Shown here in pieces: positions 31,740-44,066 of a DNA stretch of 64,000 bases (positions are counted from its first letter, which is position 1; each line of letters opens with the position of its first letter). The translations under genes and the position numbers were made by a program. The DNA comes from Ascaphus truei. Taxonomy: Eukaryota > Chordata > Amphibia > Anura > Ascaphidae. Location: the NCBI GenBank assembly GCA_036426205.1, contig CM071567.1, forward strand, positions 286,924,145-286,988,144, read 5' to 3'. Under the pieces are notes generated by a model. It had not been told where the DNA came from, did not search any database, and saw only the letters and a program-made list of their open reading frames with translations.

Positions 31740-34700
31740 TATACTATTTGTTCATTTGGTGCTCCCCTATCTTCTGTCTTTTCTTCATGTACTGAGTATC
31801 CGGAATAGATCCTGTTTGGGGTTGACCCTCAGGAGGGGACCTATTTTTCTGGGGGCACCCTGCGCACCCGGTCAGGTAGTATCTTTCTGGTTTATATTTC
31901 CACATTCTCTATCTATATACGTCACCTACGTATAGGAGGTAGCGCCCAGGTATTTTCTTCTCTAGATCTGAATGCATCATGACAACAATACAATATTTTC
32001 TCCTAATTTGTAATGTACCATAATTGTAACTGTTATTTGAATATTTCTCTAGTGTATATTGACACATTTAAATCAAAATAAATAGATGTGGGTAAGAACA
32101 CACTTTGATTAAATACAAGTTAAACCTTCATTTTTTACATATGCAGTAGATAAAGCGTACATAACATTCCTTGCAACTGCATTCAGCCATAGTCTTGTTC
32201 TCCTGCCAAGCTGCAGCACATTTAATTTTCTTAATGGTATGCTCCTGTCACCAGTATGTCAGGACCAAGGACCATGACGAAACACTTGCTTTGCAAGAAA
32301 TTTTAGGTGGGCTGCCTCTGTATGAGCTCTTAAAAACAATCATATCCTTTCTTAAGGGCATCAGATAAAACAAATAACAAAATAAACCATGAAAGATGAA
32401 GATTACAAATAGTGGTATGTTAACCCTTCAAATGTTTACTTTTGATATATATTTGACCAGGAAATCCACCCTTAGAAATACATCCAGATTTCAAGCAAGA
32501 TGACTGCAATAAAATATATAGCACAGCAATAACTGGCTACTATGGCGCTCATACAGGAATAACTAAAATTAGAATATGAAGAATTTTTACATCTTTGTTT
32601 TCTGTTTACCTTTTGTATGTAGACCATCAATAGATTAGGATGATTTCTTACACATTTCTATAATTGTCGGATTTGAATTGACTTATATACAGTTCCGAAT
32701 TGACGTGGTATCTATACCTTGGAGCATCAGTTAGCAGAATTGGATGCACTCATGCTTGTGTATTATATAAAGATAAGAGCTTGCACTGAGGTCTTGCCAG
32801 GATGCTTATCTGTGCATGCAGCTGTAAACATTACAGCCCTATGGATATTTGAAAGCCAGGATGTGGTTCAACAAAATGTGCATGTATTTAGGAACCTACA
32901 TAAATTTAATTAGAAAATATTTTAGCAGGAAAGATACAGTACCCTGTAAAGTACACTTTGCATGCATGTTCTGTGGTTATAAGTATGTTATGTTTTTGTG
33001 TGATCTTGCATTCCAGACAATAAAAATAACTTTAAACAAGGATTTGCACGTTTGTGGGTTCAAAATCCAAATTTGTGAAACTTCAGTACGAATTTTAGAA
33101 TCTGAACAAAATAAAAACCTGCATTTTTTTTTTTAGAAACTGGGAAAATGTTTGAGCTCATGAATAAATAAGCTTGCAAAAATTGTGCAAACATGTTAAA
33201 AGTTTGGAAATGTCAAATAAAAAAAATCCAAAACCAGCAAAACCAAAATAGTGAATGTGCTGTATTTAGTAAAATAAATACATGGTACAATATTAGCAAA
33301 AATAGTAGAAGTTTAACAACTGCTCATGTCTTCACCATTTATATGATCATCATTAAAAATATTGATGAGCTTTGCTTAGCTGTACTTTTTCGAGTCAAAT
33401 GCTTTCAAGCTCATAAACATCAATAAACATATATTCTAATAATACTTAAATCTAAACATTTTAGTTGAATTAATATATAAAAAATGTGCTTCTATGCAAA
33501 TAATTTTTCCAATCATGCAGGGTGGTTTTATACGGCTGCTAAAATGATTAATAGCCTGAGCCAATTTCCATATAAAATTAGTTTAGATGAATATTTCACC
33601 ACTGTTAATGGAGTTGGCTCTTAGAAACATCTTGATATGAGTACTCCTGTCACTTGGAATTAGGATTACATATGAAAGTTATAATACATTTTGTTACTAA
33701 TATAAACCGGTTGCATAGAGACTAGATGTACTTGGATTATAACAAGTATTTCTTGAGTGCCATCAGTGACAGAAAATAACACAAAATTGAAAAAAATAAG
33801 ATGTAATTTAATTTAAGAGAATTAAAAATTATTTGCTTCTATGATTAGTTGTTTAAATTGATCACAATTTGGTCTTTTCTGTGACACATTTGTGCAAGGC
33901 TGTTGTCACTCATACAACAGAAAATGCAGAATAACATCTCATTACCAATATAAAAATTTGGCCTGATGTTTTGCTTTTGCCTAAAGTAGGTTGTTTTTGT
34001 ATTATAGGGAAAATATGAATTCGATTATAAGATAAATCACAAAATCACGTAATCTAGAGCTGTTTTTGCTTCCTATTTAGGTACCCTACCCATGTAATTC
34101 ACAAACTATGTAACAATGTTAATAAAAATACATTTGTTGATTACTCTAAACAATTATAATACCAAAATAAATTAATTCATTCTCTGGGTAATAATTGTTT
34201 TCAATCATTGTCACTGTTCTGTTCTAAGGAGCATGGTGATTTTATTTTTTAATTATCACGTTGATTGATAGATACAAGTTGTCATGAATGGCACACCTGT
34301 GAGCAGGTGCCTTGTATACGTGACATGAGTTGTACACATAGTTATCTAGCTGATACATCCTTCACCTAGCAAGGTCCCACAAATTAATATCTCCCCTCAA
34401 CCTGTCAACCACCCAAGAGATATGAAGATTTCCTTGCAGAGTATTTGACCCCTATTTACTAAGCAAAATATGTAATCAACGCACAAAAATCTATTGTAGC
34501 AAAAAGGGTCTGAAAATGTAATTACAATACTCTGTACAAAGCTTGCAAAGTTCAAATAAGAAAAATACTTATTACATTTTAGATTTAATACACAAAATAG
34601 TGCAGCGCTTATGTTATAGAAAAACAATATTACAAAACATGCAGGACAATAAATGCAGACAGTTTCCTAAAATAAAAAATTAACAAACAGAAATCCTATT

Positions 34701-36800
34701 CGTTAGCCCATAACATGTATCATATTCTTCAAAATAGGTAATTGGAGCATGAAAGATGTTGAATTCTTATTTTATATCTCAAATGCATGGTTTATAGCCT
34801 TAACTTCCTGCATTGAAACACAGCATAAAAACCACCTTCTTGGAATATCCTTAGTCCCCCTCTCATCCACCTGTAATTAAACTTTAATGGTTTAAGGGGG
34901 GAAAAGAAAACCCTTTCTATTGAACATATCAAATGTCCCATATCTTTATTCCTATAAAACGTAGAAGAACGCCATTTTCACAGTTGCGTCTGTTTAATTA
35001 AAATGCACACATGGATATGAAACTTGATTTGATCGGCAAATTGATATCTAGTCTCCACATTCTTATTTTAATGGATTGTTTAATATAATGTAATTATACT
35101 AATCGCAACTGGTACAAAAGATTCCTCTGTAATTCTCGTGAATCATTTGTTAGAACTATATTTCATATTTAGAACATTCAAACCATTCTGTGGGCTGTCT
35201 TCCTGGCCCCACCATCAGATATTTTCAGACCCCTTAAATCATGGTTTTAAGATCCATTAACAGGTTGTTTATTTATTTCCACTGTCAGAAATGGTGACGC
35301 CATATTTCAATCATCCAATTTCCAAAAACAGGCGTTTACCATGGATAACCTCATTTCTGAACAAACACATACATCTAGGCATGGTCAGTGGCTTGACCTG
35401 ATATAAAAACAATTCATGTGTAACACCCCTTCCCCCCACCCCCTCTGACATGAGGGATAGGTTGTACATGTAAAAAGTGAGGGATAGAAAGAGTCTGTGC
35501 TTAGACAGGGTTAAGACTTGTTCAAAAGGGTGTTGGTGCTCAGGGGTTTACATTCTGTATCTCAGGGTAGATGGTGAATTTGTGCCCGCAAGTATAAAGG
35601 AAATAAGACAATCAACCCCAGGTCCCTACTTAACCCTGAGAATGGACTGCTCCCTACAGCAATGTAGATTTTTTCTGCACCTCTCAACGGGGCCCTTAAC
35701 ATTGGGACACTCTCCCTATACTGAAAACAATAAAGGGGTTGCCCGCTGCTTTCCTGCTTTACAGGCTGGGAGAGCCTGGAGACATCCCCGATGTAATTGG
35801 AATCTGGGGGTCTTCCCTGGTGTTATTGGGATCCTCCCTGGGGTCAGGTCTTCCCTGGGGGTCTGGTGGTCTGAATATAAAATTATGGATCCCCACCTTT
35901 TATACTCAGGGCATGGCCAATGATTAGCTAGCTCCACGTGGATTTTTAGCAGAGGTAAAGATGTAGATTATTTGCCGTCTCTCTGGCTCATCATTGTTCC
36001 CAGTGAACAGGAGCAGCAAACCTTGGTCATGAACTTAGTACTGCAAAAGTAATTTGTATAATCAGTGTAGTTTGATTTGGATTCGTATTAGTATACAACA
36101 AGTTGGTACTAGTCTCAGAGAAATTGGCGAATTTAAAATTTGACTGGTATTTGAACAAAGCAAAAATGGCCATAATCGGAGTAAAACTGATGTAATTATA
36201 GCCTATTAGATATGGATATGCACTGAGTGAGTAACAGGTAGGAGGTTATAATACACCAGCTTTGCCGTTGATGTTATGCCAGCTCCCCTCCTGTTGCTGA
36301 CTTTGTGGCAGTAGGAGCAATAAAGTTGGTAGGCTGCCAGACGAACTCAGATACAAATAAGTCTTCTAGTTCAACTCAATCAATATCTCTGCCCTCATAG
36401 CAAGCTCTCTTAGTAAGATTGTAGTTACTATGTATAATTATATAGCTAGCTCAACTGCTTGTGTGACACTTGTAACCAAAAAATCGAAGTTAGAAGCGAG
36501 TTTCTGCCTAGGTACTGTAGAGATGCTCTGTATGTTCTGCTGCAACCTTTCTCACTCAATGCTGACATCACTGGACAGCGAGGCGCACCAATTTACGTTC
36601 CAAGTATGTATTGCGCTTTTTCTAGTGTAGCTGTGCCTCACTGCTGGCTGCTGGTTATGTAACCGATCATCGACATGGGGATTGGAAAGCTCTAGAGCTT
36701 GTATCCCACTTAGATAGGAATCATGTGGTAGTCTAACTATTGTGGCATTGATGACCGTTGTTAGTGAGGAGGCAACACAGTTCTTCTAGTGCAATAATAT
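31740..36800. other. Featureless AT-rich DNA
   Basis: About 5 kb with only short chance frames and no recognised repeats, terminal repeats or RNA genes. It may be old intergenic or intronic sequence. The 35420-35900 part has somewhat higher GC and an LTR-like look (AATAAA at about 35729) but no ends could be assigned. Confidence 0.5.
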
Positions 36801-36832
36801 GCTGGTGGTTTTATTGACAAAAATAATAGATG

Positions 36833-37231
36833 CATGAATTACATAACATTATTTGACAGTATCGCTGGATGTGTTTCTTGCATGAACAAGGTGTTGATGC
36901 TCGTCAGCCTGCCAAACCTGCAAAACATGAATGAAAACAAAAATTAAACAATGACTACAATATGAATTTTTGAAATAATATAATCTTTTTCAACGGAAAA
37001 CTGACTTATTGCTATTTCTTTTACATGTTCAAATGTTAAATAATTATGACAATGTTATTTAGAGAAGAAATTACTGATGCTGCATGAATTACAGTAGATT
37101 GCCTCACAGTATAGCTTGATGTGTTTCCAGTGAATACAATGTTGTCATCATCCCGCCAAACCTGCAAAACAAGAATTAAACAATGACTAGAATAAACTAT
37201 TTAAGTAAAAAACATTTTCTGTAAAACTGTA
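36833..37231. repeat. Tandem duplication, period about 250 bp
   Basis: CATGAATTACA..A followed by GGATGTGTTT / TTGATGTGTTT and CCGCCAAACCTGCAAAACA occurs at 36833 and again at 37083. On the minus strand each carries TTTTGCAG directly before GTTTGGC(A/G)GG, which looks like a splice acceptor and short exon. An AATAAA on the minus strand near 36815 could be its poly-A signal. No protein family was recognised. Confidence 0.55.
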
Positions 37232-37973
37232 TGTAACAGGGTATGTCCCATACTACCTCTCTTTCCCATAGTATATCTGTTATGTAAGTCCTTTTAGCTG
37301 CAGGCAGTAACAGGTTAAGATCTGTGGGCTCTTGACCCCCCCCCCTTATGCCCCTCATGTGAGTGATTGAAGTAAGGTGGTGACTCATGGCCTGTGTAAG
37401 CCTTTCAGGGATAGGCACAGTCTATGAGCCCACCCCTTCCAGAGTCTTCCAGGAGGGTGTGGAAAATTAGCCTTCGTCTGCTTCCTGCTCCGGTGAAGAG
37501 AGGAAGAAAGAGCTGTGAGTCTCTCCTATGGCAGGGATGAGTGTGCTCCTCCTCAGTCCTTGGACTGAGGTAACATCAGGCTCAGCCACCAAGGCCTGTA
37601 AGACCCGGGCCTGCACCATCTAGAAGTCTGGGACTTCCAAGACCTTGTACCACTGCAGGGAGAACTGCAGTGGCTGCTACCATGCATACCAATAAAGACC
37701 TTTGTTCACCATACAATCCTGTCTGAGTATCAGTCCTTGGGCAGGAGGGAGAAGAATGCAGCAGTGGGGGCTGACTTCCGGACACCCTGAGACCCACTAA
37801 AGCTGGAGGTGCTGACACCAGAGAAAGAACTACAGAGAACCTAAGCCTGTCCTGGTCTCCACAATACCGCAGACAGCTCAGTATCTCCTGCTCCAAACAG
37901 GTATTGCACCACATACACAAAGCAAAGGCTGTGCAATCTCCCAATCTCCCAGAGGGGGGGGGGCAGTGCTACA
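37232..37973 (+). repeat. 5' LTR of element C
   Basis: This 742-bp unit starts TGTAACAGGG and ends CAGTGCTACA, with AATAAA at about 37691. It matches, in pieces, the 3' LTR at 41514-41597 / 48119-48234 / 49414-49981. The sequence just after it, TTTGGAGGTGCTGCGG, is a plausible primer-binding site. Confidence 0.85.
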
Positions 37974-39390
37974 TTTGGAGGTGCTGCGGAGATAACAGGG
38001 CAGGCTTTCAGGCTTAACAGAGCAGGCTTTCAGAGATTGAGGCTTAGGGTGTAACTGCATGCTGGGAATGAGACTCAGTGTGTGGCAGCATGCTGCCAGC
38101 AAGGGTGCCTGTGAGAGGAGAGGCTAGTTGATAGTTGCACAGGGGGACCCTGGCATACAATAACCAGGGCCCACATTCCCCTGCCTAGTGGAACTGGAGG
38201 CTATGCTGACCGAGTAAAAGGGCACTTGAGCAGAACACAGTATGCTGGAAGGAAGTTTCATATAGCTGAAGGAAAGTGTGTATGAGCTATCTGCAGCCTG
38301 TAGAAGAAAAAGTGCAGGAGGAGTTTAGTGTTACCATTGCATATGCCATACAGGGTGAGCTCAGAGAAGCAAGAGTGTACACAGAGCAAGTTCCAGGAGG
38401 AGGGAATCTAGGGGTAGTCAGGGGAAGTGTTACCTCACAAAGACAACCTAGATCTCCCTAAAGAGTGAAATGTCAGGAGAAATGCGGCTATTGCTGTGTA
38501 AGTCGCCATGAGGCGGGTTCGGGATGCCTAGGGGATGGGCTGGTTAATGCAGTTAAGAGGGACCCCTAGATAGGATCTGCAATACTGGCAGACAACAGGG
38601 GCGACATAGGAGTATTGTATGGGAAGGAACCCAGAGTACTTCTAGCCAGTAACCAGATCATAGAGCCACAGAGTAGTTGCACTGTGCTGTAATTGTCTGC
38701 AGTGTAAGAATGGAGTTTTGCCTAGCTGAGGGATAGTGCTGTGTTAGACTATCTGCAGCCACGGGAACATTTACATACACAAAACAGGGTCTCAAAATGG
38801 CATCCACCGCGTGGTGGTGTGTGCATGAGTCCAAAATGGTGCTCCGGCCAAGAAAACGGGTCCGCATGGGATGGTGCGCAACATTTGCAAAAGATCTGCA
38901 AAATAGTTGCAAGCTTTCGTCGCCAAACGAAGGGTGCCGTCCCTTATGCTGATTGGCTCACGCTGAGTGAAGTCATGCTACATAGAAACGCCCTGCCTCT
39001 GATTCCACCCAGGGGAGGAGCTATCTGTCCAGCTATTCGGAGAGTGGGTGTGCTGGGAGAAGTTTAGTACTGTCTACGAAGTGATCATTCATCTGTGAGC
39101 TGCCAAAGATAGAGGAGCTGCTGTATTATTGTGCTATACACTTCAATATGGTTGCCTCTAGTGAAGCGCTCGACCTAGCAGTCTCCAACTACTCCCTCCC
39201 AGGTGGCTACCTGATGTGAGGGTCGGAGGCCAAGTCCATCTGCGGTGCCTATGCACGCACTGCCGCCTGCCTGGCGGCCCTGTCAGCCTCGATGCGCGGT
39301 GCATTCACTATGGCACCTTCAATCTGCGGACTGTCAGCCCATTGCCTGCGGATGTGTGTGAGCCTCCTTCAAGAGCCATTACCGTGACTG

Positions 39391-40314
39391 GTGCGGTCTC
39401 CTTTATCTTTCCTGCCTGTGGGCCTGTGTGCCCTTATCAATGTGGCCAGATGCCCAAGTGGTCCGGTGCCACCTACTACCTCAGCTGCTGCTGCGGACCC
39501 TGCTGTGGGCCCAAGCTTGGGATCAGTATCTACCAACGCCAAAGAGGGTGAGCTGACTGCCCCCGGGGTGTCGGGTGTGAGTCCCAAGGTGACCGTGGAG
39601 CAAGGTAGCTCCATAAGTATGGTCACCCAGGCGACTGAGTCGCCCTGGCATCGCATCCTGGAGGAGGTGTCCCCCCTAGACAAGGAAGAAGATCTCTACC
39701 GGGCGGGACCTGTGGAGAAGAGCCCACAGCCTACCTGCCGTGCAGAGAGAATAACCGATCTGATTACGTCCATCCCCGAAGCTGCGGAGGTTCCGGAAAG
39801 GCCTAGAAGCTCAGCGACTCCAGATGATGCCGATGCTGCCCGTATGCTGCCTGCGGAGGAACTGGTGAATGTCCCCTACCTTGCTGTGGGTGAGCCGCCA
39901 TATTCCTATTTCACAGCAGATCTGTTTGCGGCCTACCTGAATGAGGCGCCGGGTGCGACCTTGTCCAGTGCGCAGCTTTGTGACAAACTTCTGGTCTTAC
40001 CGGAAGTGACATCATCACAGCCGCCAGGCATGAGCTGTTCCGGTGGTCTCGCAAGATTGTCTCTCGCAGATGACATCACTAAGTTGGCACCCACAGAGCC
40101 AGTTGCACCAACGCTGGTTCCACTTGCGGTGAGTGTGGGCCTGCATCTGCATGATGTCACCTGTAAGGTTGAGCGTGGCACAAGCATGGATCAGCGCATC
40201 CCTACACCGACACCGCTCCCTGTGGGAATGGAAAGGGGCCCTCGTGCCGCGGATGTCCCCAATCAAAGGCAAAGAGAAGCCCCTTTCCACAGGACAGATT
40301 ATGGAATTGCTTAA
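39391..40314 (+). CDS. Element C internal ORF, 307 codons, unknown function
   Basis: This is the longest intact frame in the window, inside the 3.5-kb internal region of element C (37974-41513). The product is Ala/Pro/Ser/Thr-rich and predicted to be largely disordered. It contains GELTAPGVSGVSPKVTVEQG, a block around SPWHRILEEVSP, and ends HRTDYGIA. The same blocks occur on the minus strand of element B (62520-63143) and in part of element A (45025-45216), so the ORF is shared by the LTR families. No zinc knuckle, protease or polymerase motif is visible. A second frame at 40487-40873 (ICKWWDPMFQVYAPEIKYS, HILDHWWEEGYFSP) may be its 3' continuation. It is probably a gag-like protein of a non-autonomous LTR element, but that is inference. 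Confidence 0.5.
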   Translation: MRSPLSFLPVGLCALINVARCPSGPVPPTTSAAAADPAVGPSLGSVSTNAKEGELTAPGVSGVSPKVTVEQGSSISMVTQATESPWHRILEEVSPLDKEEDLYRAGPVEKSPQPTCRAERITDLITSIPEAAEVPERPRSSATPDDADAARMLPAEELVNVPYLAVGEPPYSYFTADLFAAYLNEAPGATLSSAQLCDKLLVLPEVTSSQPPGMSCSGGLARLSLADDITKLAPTEPVAPTLVPLAVSVGLHLHDVTCKVERGTSMDQRIPTPTPLPVGMERGPRAADVPNQRQREAPFHRTDYGIA

Positions 40315-40486
40315 GCCCTAGTAGTAAAAGTCACATCTCATGCTACCCTTGTGCTAGACATTTTGGACTTTTCCCAGGCCTATTCTGCCCCTGCCACTGC
40401 CCCATCCTCGACCAGTAGTTCCCAGGGGGTAAAGTATAAAGACCCCGCTGTGACACTGTTTCGATTAACAAAGTTTCCTAATACAA

Positions 40487-40873
40487 ATGTGGGAAATTGG
40501 TTATGTGGGGGTGGGAGAAATTCCAGTGTCTAGCTGTGTCAAGAGACCTGGGAGAAGAGGCTCATATCACTCCTTTAGGAGGTCCTCGGGATCTCAATCC
40601 CTAGTATCAGACGAATCAGTATCATCTTCACTGTCTTTTCCCTCAAGAGCATTTTCACCTGTGTGTGCCAGACATGCTAGTGCGGGATCTGAATCCTTAT
40701 CCCAGGAGATCTGTAAATGGTGGGATCCCATGTTCCAGGTTTATGCCCCTGAAATTAAGTACTCAAGGTTTGTACTAATTAATGGCCACATACTTGACCA
40801 TTGGTGGGAGGAGGGTTACTTTTCTCCAGAGGAGTCAGCAGAGGCTCTCTGTAAGAGAGAAGGAGAAACTTAG
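40487..40873 (+). CDS. Element C second ORF, unknown function
   Basis: A 128-codon frame with a Ser-rich first half and a Trp-rich C-terminus (CKWWDPMF, LDHWWEEGYF). It follows the 307-codon ORF after about 170 bp and ends about 640 bp before the 3' LTR. No homologue was recognised. Further downstream (41167-41367) a short frame may be residual coding sequence. Confidence 0.35.
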   Translation: MWEIGYVGVGEIPVSSCVKRPGRRGSYHSFRRSSGSQSLVSDESVSSSLSFPSRAFSPVCARHASAGSESLSQEICKWWDPMFQVYAPEIKYSRFVLINGHILDHWWEEGYFSPEESAEALCKREGET

Positions 40874-41597
40874 GTGTCCATATACCTAAGGGTCCTTCTA
40901 TATTGCGCCAAAAGGTGAACCCTAAGGATCCCTGATTCTGGGTACTGGCCGGCCAGGGAGCTGGTCGGAAGGTTCTAAAGTTAAGCAGGGCTGATCGGAC
41001 CATAAGAAATTGGTACCCGCAGTCTCACGGTTATAAGCTTCCTTATGTCCCTGAGCCAATAATGCAGTAGATAGAGGATAAGTGGCTAAAGCTAGCAGTC
41101 ACAGATTATCTCCAGGCCAAGACCAGTTATAAGGAGTTCATAACTTACTCCCTTATTTGTTCGATCATGAGGGAATGGCTCATAGGAACGTGTATCTATA
41201 TGGATAGAGTGGAGGTTTGCAACAAGCAGGTGCCCCTAAGGTATATTCTGTTTGGGTGGAGGATTTCGATGGACAGCCTGTTCAGAAGCCAGATCCTAGA
41301 TATTATATATAGTTCCACACTCTATCTGGTTAAGTTATTGTATGTCATCACTGTAGTCAGTGGATGATATGGGTTGTTGTGTAATGTATCACCTGCTGGT
41401 ATATGTACTAATCTTGTGCCAAATTTGTGTCATTTTGTAGGTTCCAGAATGACAGATGGTACATCACATTTGGACCCCAAGCAAGGGCGTTTGGATTTTC
41501 ACACAGGGGAGAGTGTAACAGGGTATGTCCCATAGTACCTCTCTTTCCCATAGTATATCTGTTATGTAAGTCCTGTTAGCTGCAGGCGGTAACAGTA

Positions 41598-44066
41598 TGT
41601 AACGGGTATTCCTCCCCACCCAATCGCATATATAGTGTGGGTGAGTAGAACATGCGGTGTTACCGGTGTGGTGCGTCTACCTGCAGGCTCACAGGAGGTC
41701 TGAGCCTCCGCTAATGAGAGCCTGGGGTGAATCCTCTGGAACGGATCTTCTTTCAGCGCCTCCACCTATGTAGGATTCTAGGGAAGTGTGGTACTTCGAG
41801 CCACTCCGATGCTGGGCCTGCAACATCTTCTCAAAGGGTCAATCGACGAGGACGACTCCTCCAACCGAACTCCTGCCTTTGTGGAACGCTAGGGCGGTCC
41901 CGCGGGAACACAGTCTCTTGTGGACCCCAACGTGGGTCAACAGCTTTCCGGGAACAGCAACCGCCGCTGAATCCCTATCTCTCTATGGGCAGTGCGTGAC
42001 AGGAACCCTAAACTAGGGCCTGTCCCTGATGTACCGCAACTGAGGTGACTTGGGAAAACTCCTAGGGCTGCGGGGGTAATAACCCGCCCCACTCTCCTAG
42101 CTACCCAAGTTAATCCTCCCTATAACTAGCTACTCGCTACTCCTAACAGCCTGCAGCAGACACACAGCTCTCACCGTCCGCTGCAGACATTCACACAACG
42201 GCACACACTGGCCCAGCACATGCAGCGACATATGCAACACTCAACACAGCAACCTGGAACCCGCAGCAATAACCCACTGCAACCCTGTGCCTATTTGCCA
42301 GTGCGCACAGCACTACCCGCTGTGGCACTGCCAAACTGCCACCTTACACACACTAAGGGTGACCCCCTATAAGGGCCGTCCCTTCAGTTACCCACTAAAC
42401 TGGTGGGGAGTGGGGCTACCTGAGGGGTGGGTACCTATCTGGATGCAGGAGCTGCACTCACTCCTGCATCTCTTTCCTTCACTCAGCTCCGCTGGATCAA
42501 CTGACGTGACCAAAGCCCGGGAAATGTATCATTCTCCGGGTGAGAATCCTCCAGCCCAATTGGGTGAATGGACCCTAAATAGGAACCCAATCAGAAACCA
42601 CACTCACAGTGATTATATAATAACTAAGGACTTTACTTATGAACATATAAGACATTACACAACATCAAACCTTATGCAATACTGGAGCACCTTCTGCCAA
42701 TGTTGGTGTTTCCCACCCAGTGTCCTGTAACCCCACCCAATGTCCCGTACTCCTACGGAGATCGTGGTGGTGAATGCGCAGTCACTAAATTAATAGGCCT
42801 GTTGGTGCACATATAATACAGAGGTAACTTCCGAGCACTCCGATGCTCGGGCCTGCAACACTCTTCTCAAAGGGTCAATCGACGAGGACGACATTCCAAC
42901 CGAACTCCTGCCTGTGGGACCGCTAGGGCGGTCCCCGCTGGGAACACAGTCTCTGGGACCCAACGTGGGTCCAACCGCTTTCCGGGAACAGCAAACCGCC
43001 GCTGAATCCCTATCTTTCTAATGGGCAGTGCGTGCGTGACAGGAACCCTAACCTAGGGCTGTCCCTGATGTACCGCAACCTGAGGTGACTTGGGAAAACT
43101 CCTAGGGCCTGCGCGGGTTAATAACCTGCCCCACTCCCTAGCTACCCAAGTCCCTAATCCTCCCTATAACTAGCTTACTCGTACTCCTAACAGCTGCAGC
43201 AGACACAGACTCTCACACGTCCGCCTGCACACATTCACACACGCTGCACACACTGCGCCCAGCACATGCAGCACACATGCAACACTCAACACAGCAACCT
43301 GGAACCCGCAGCAATAACCCACTGCACACACTGTGCCATTGCCAGTGCGACAGCACTACCCGCTGTGGCACTGCCAAACCTGCACCTTACACACACTAAG
43401 GGTGACCTCCCTATCTAGGGCCGTCCCTTTTCAGTTACCACTAACCTGGTGGGGGTGGGGCCTACCAGAGTGTGGGTACCTATCTGGTTGCAGGAGCTGC
43501 ACTCACTCCCTGCATCCTTCCTTCTCCTTCAGCTCCGCTTCCAACGACGTGACCAAAGCCCGGGAAATATATCTATTCTCCCGGGCTGAGAATCCTCAGC
43601 CCTATTGGCCGCTATGAGGCACCTGGTGCCTGTCTCCCTATGCCCAGGGAGTTGTAGGTCTCAGGAGGCTGCTAACCAATGGGGCCGCGTGCCGCTTCTC
43701 CCGCGCATGCACGATACTACTATGGCCGCCTCATCGTTTCCTGCTCCTTCTCTACTCTCGCTCGACTCTTCCTGCTGTCGCAGCCTCTGCGCATGCGCGA
43801 CTATCTCGGGGCCGGGGACTCACTGCGCGCATGCGCGACCCGGCGCAACATGGCGGCGCCCTATCCGCCCGGCTCCCGGGAGCGCGGGAGCCCTGAGATG
43901 CGTGTGCGGCCTTGGCAACTGGCCGCACACGTCCCCGGCAACCCCCGAGCCGGGCCTGACCGCCCTCTCCCCTGCCATCGCCGACGGAAGCCGCCCTGGA
44001 CGGCGCAGCCCCCGCGATCGGCAGTCAGGTGAGGGGGGTGCGGACGTGCTGGGAGACCTGGCTACA
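41598..44066 (-). repeat. Element A, 3' LTR (minus orientation), internally duplicated
   Basis: On the plus strand it begins TGTAACGGGTATT and ends CCTGGCTACA. At 2469 bp it is longer than its partner because a block of about 1 kb is tandemly repeated: CTCAAAGGGTCAATCGACGA and the following order of motifs occur at about 41830 and again at about 42868. The CpG-rich end (43690-43880) contains CGCATGCGCGA sites and AACATGGCGGCGCCC. Confidence 0.8.

Noticed and set aside
40960..41000. AAAGTTAAGCAGGGCTGATCGG resembling the middle of 5S rRNA
   Set aside because: Only about 20 bp are similar; the A/C-box context and the rest of 5S are missing.
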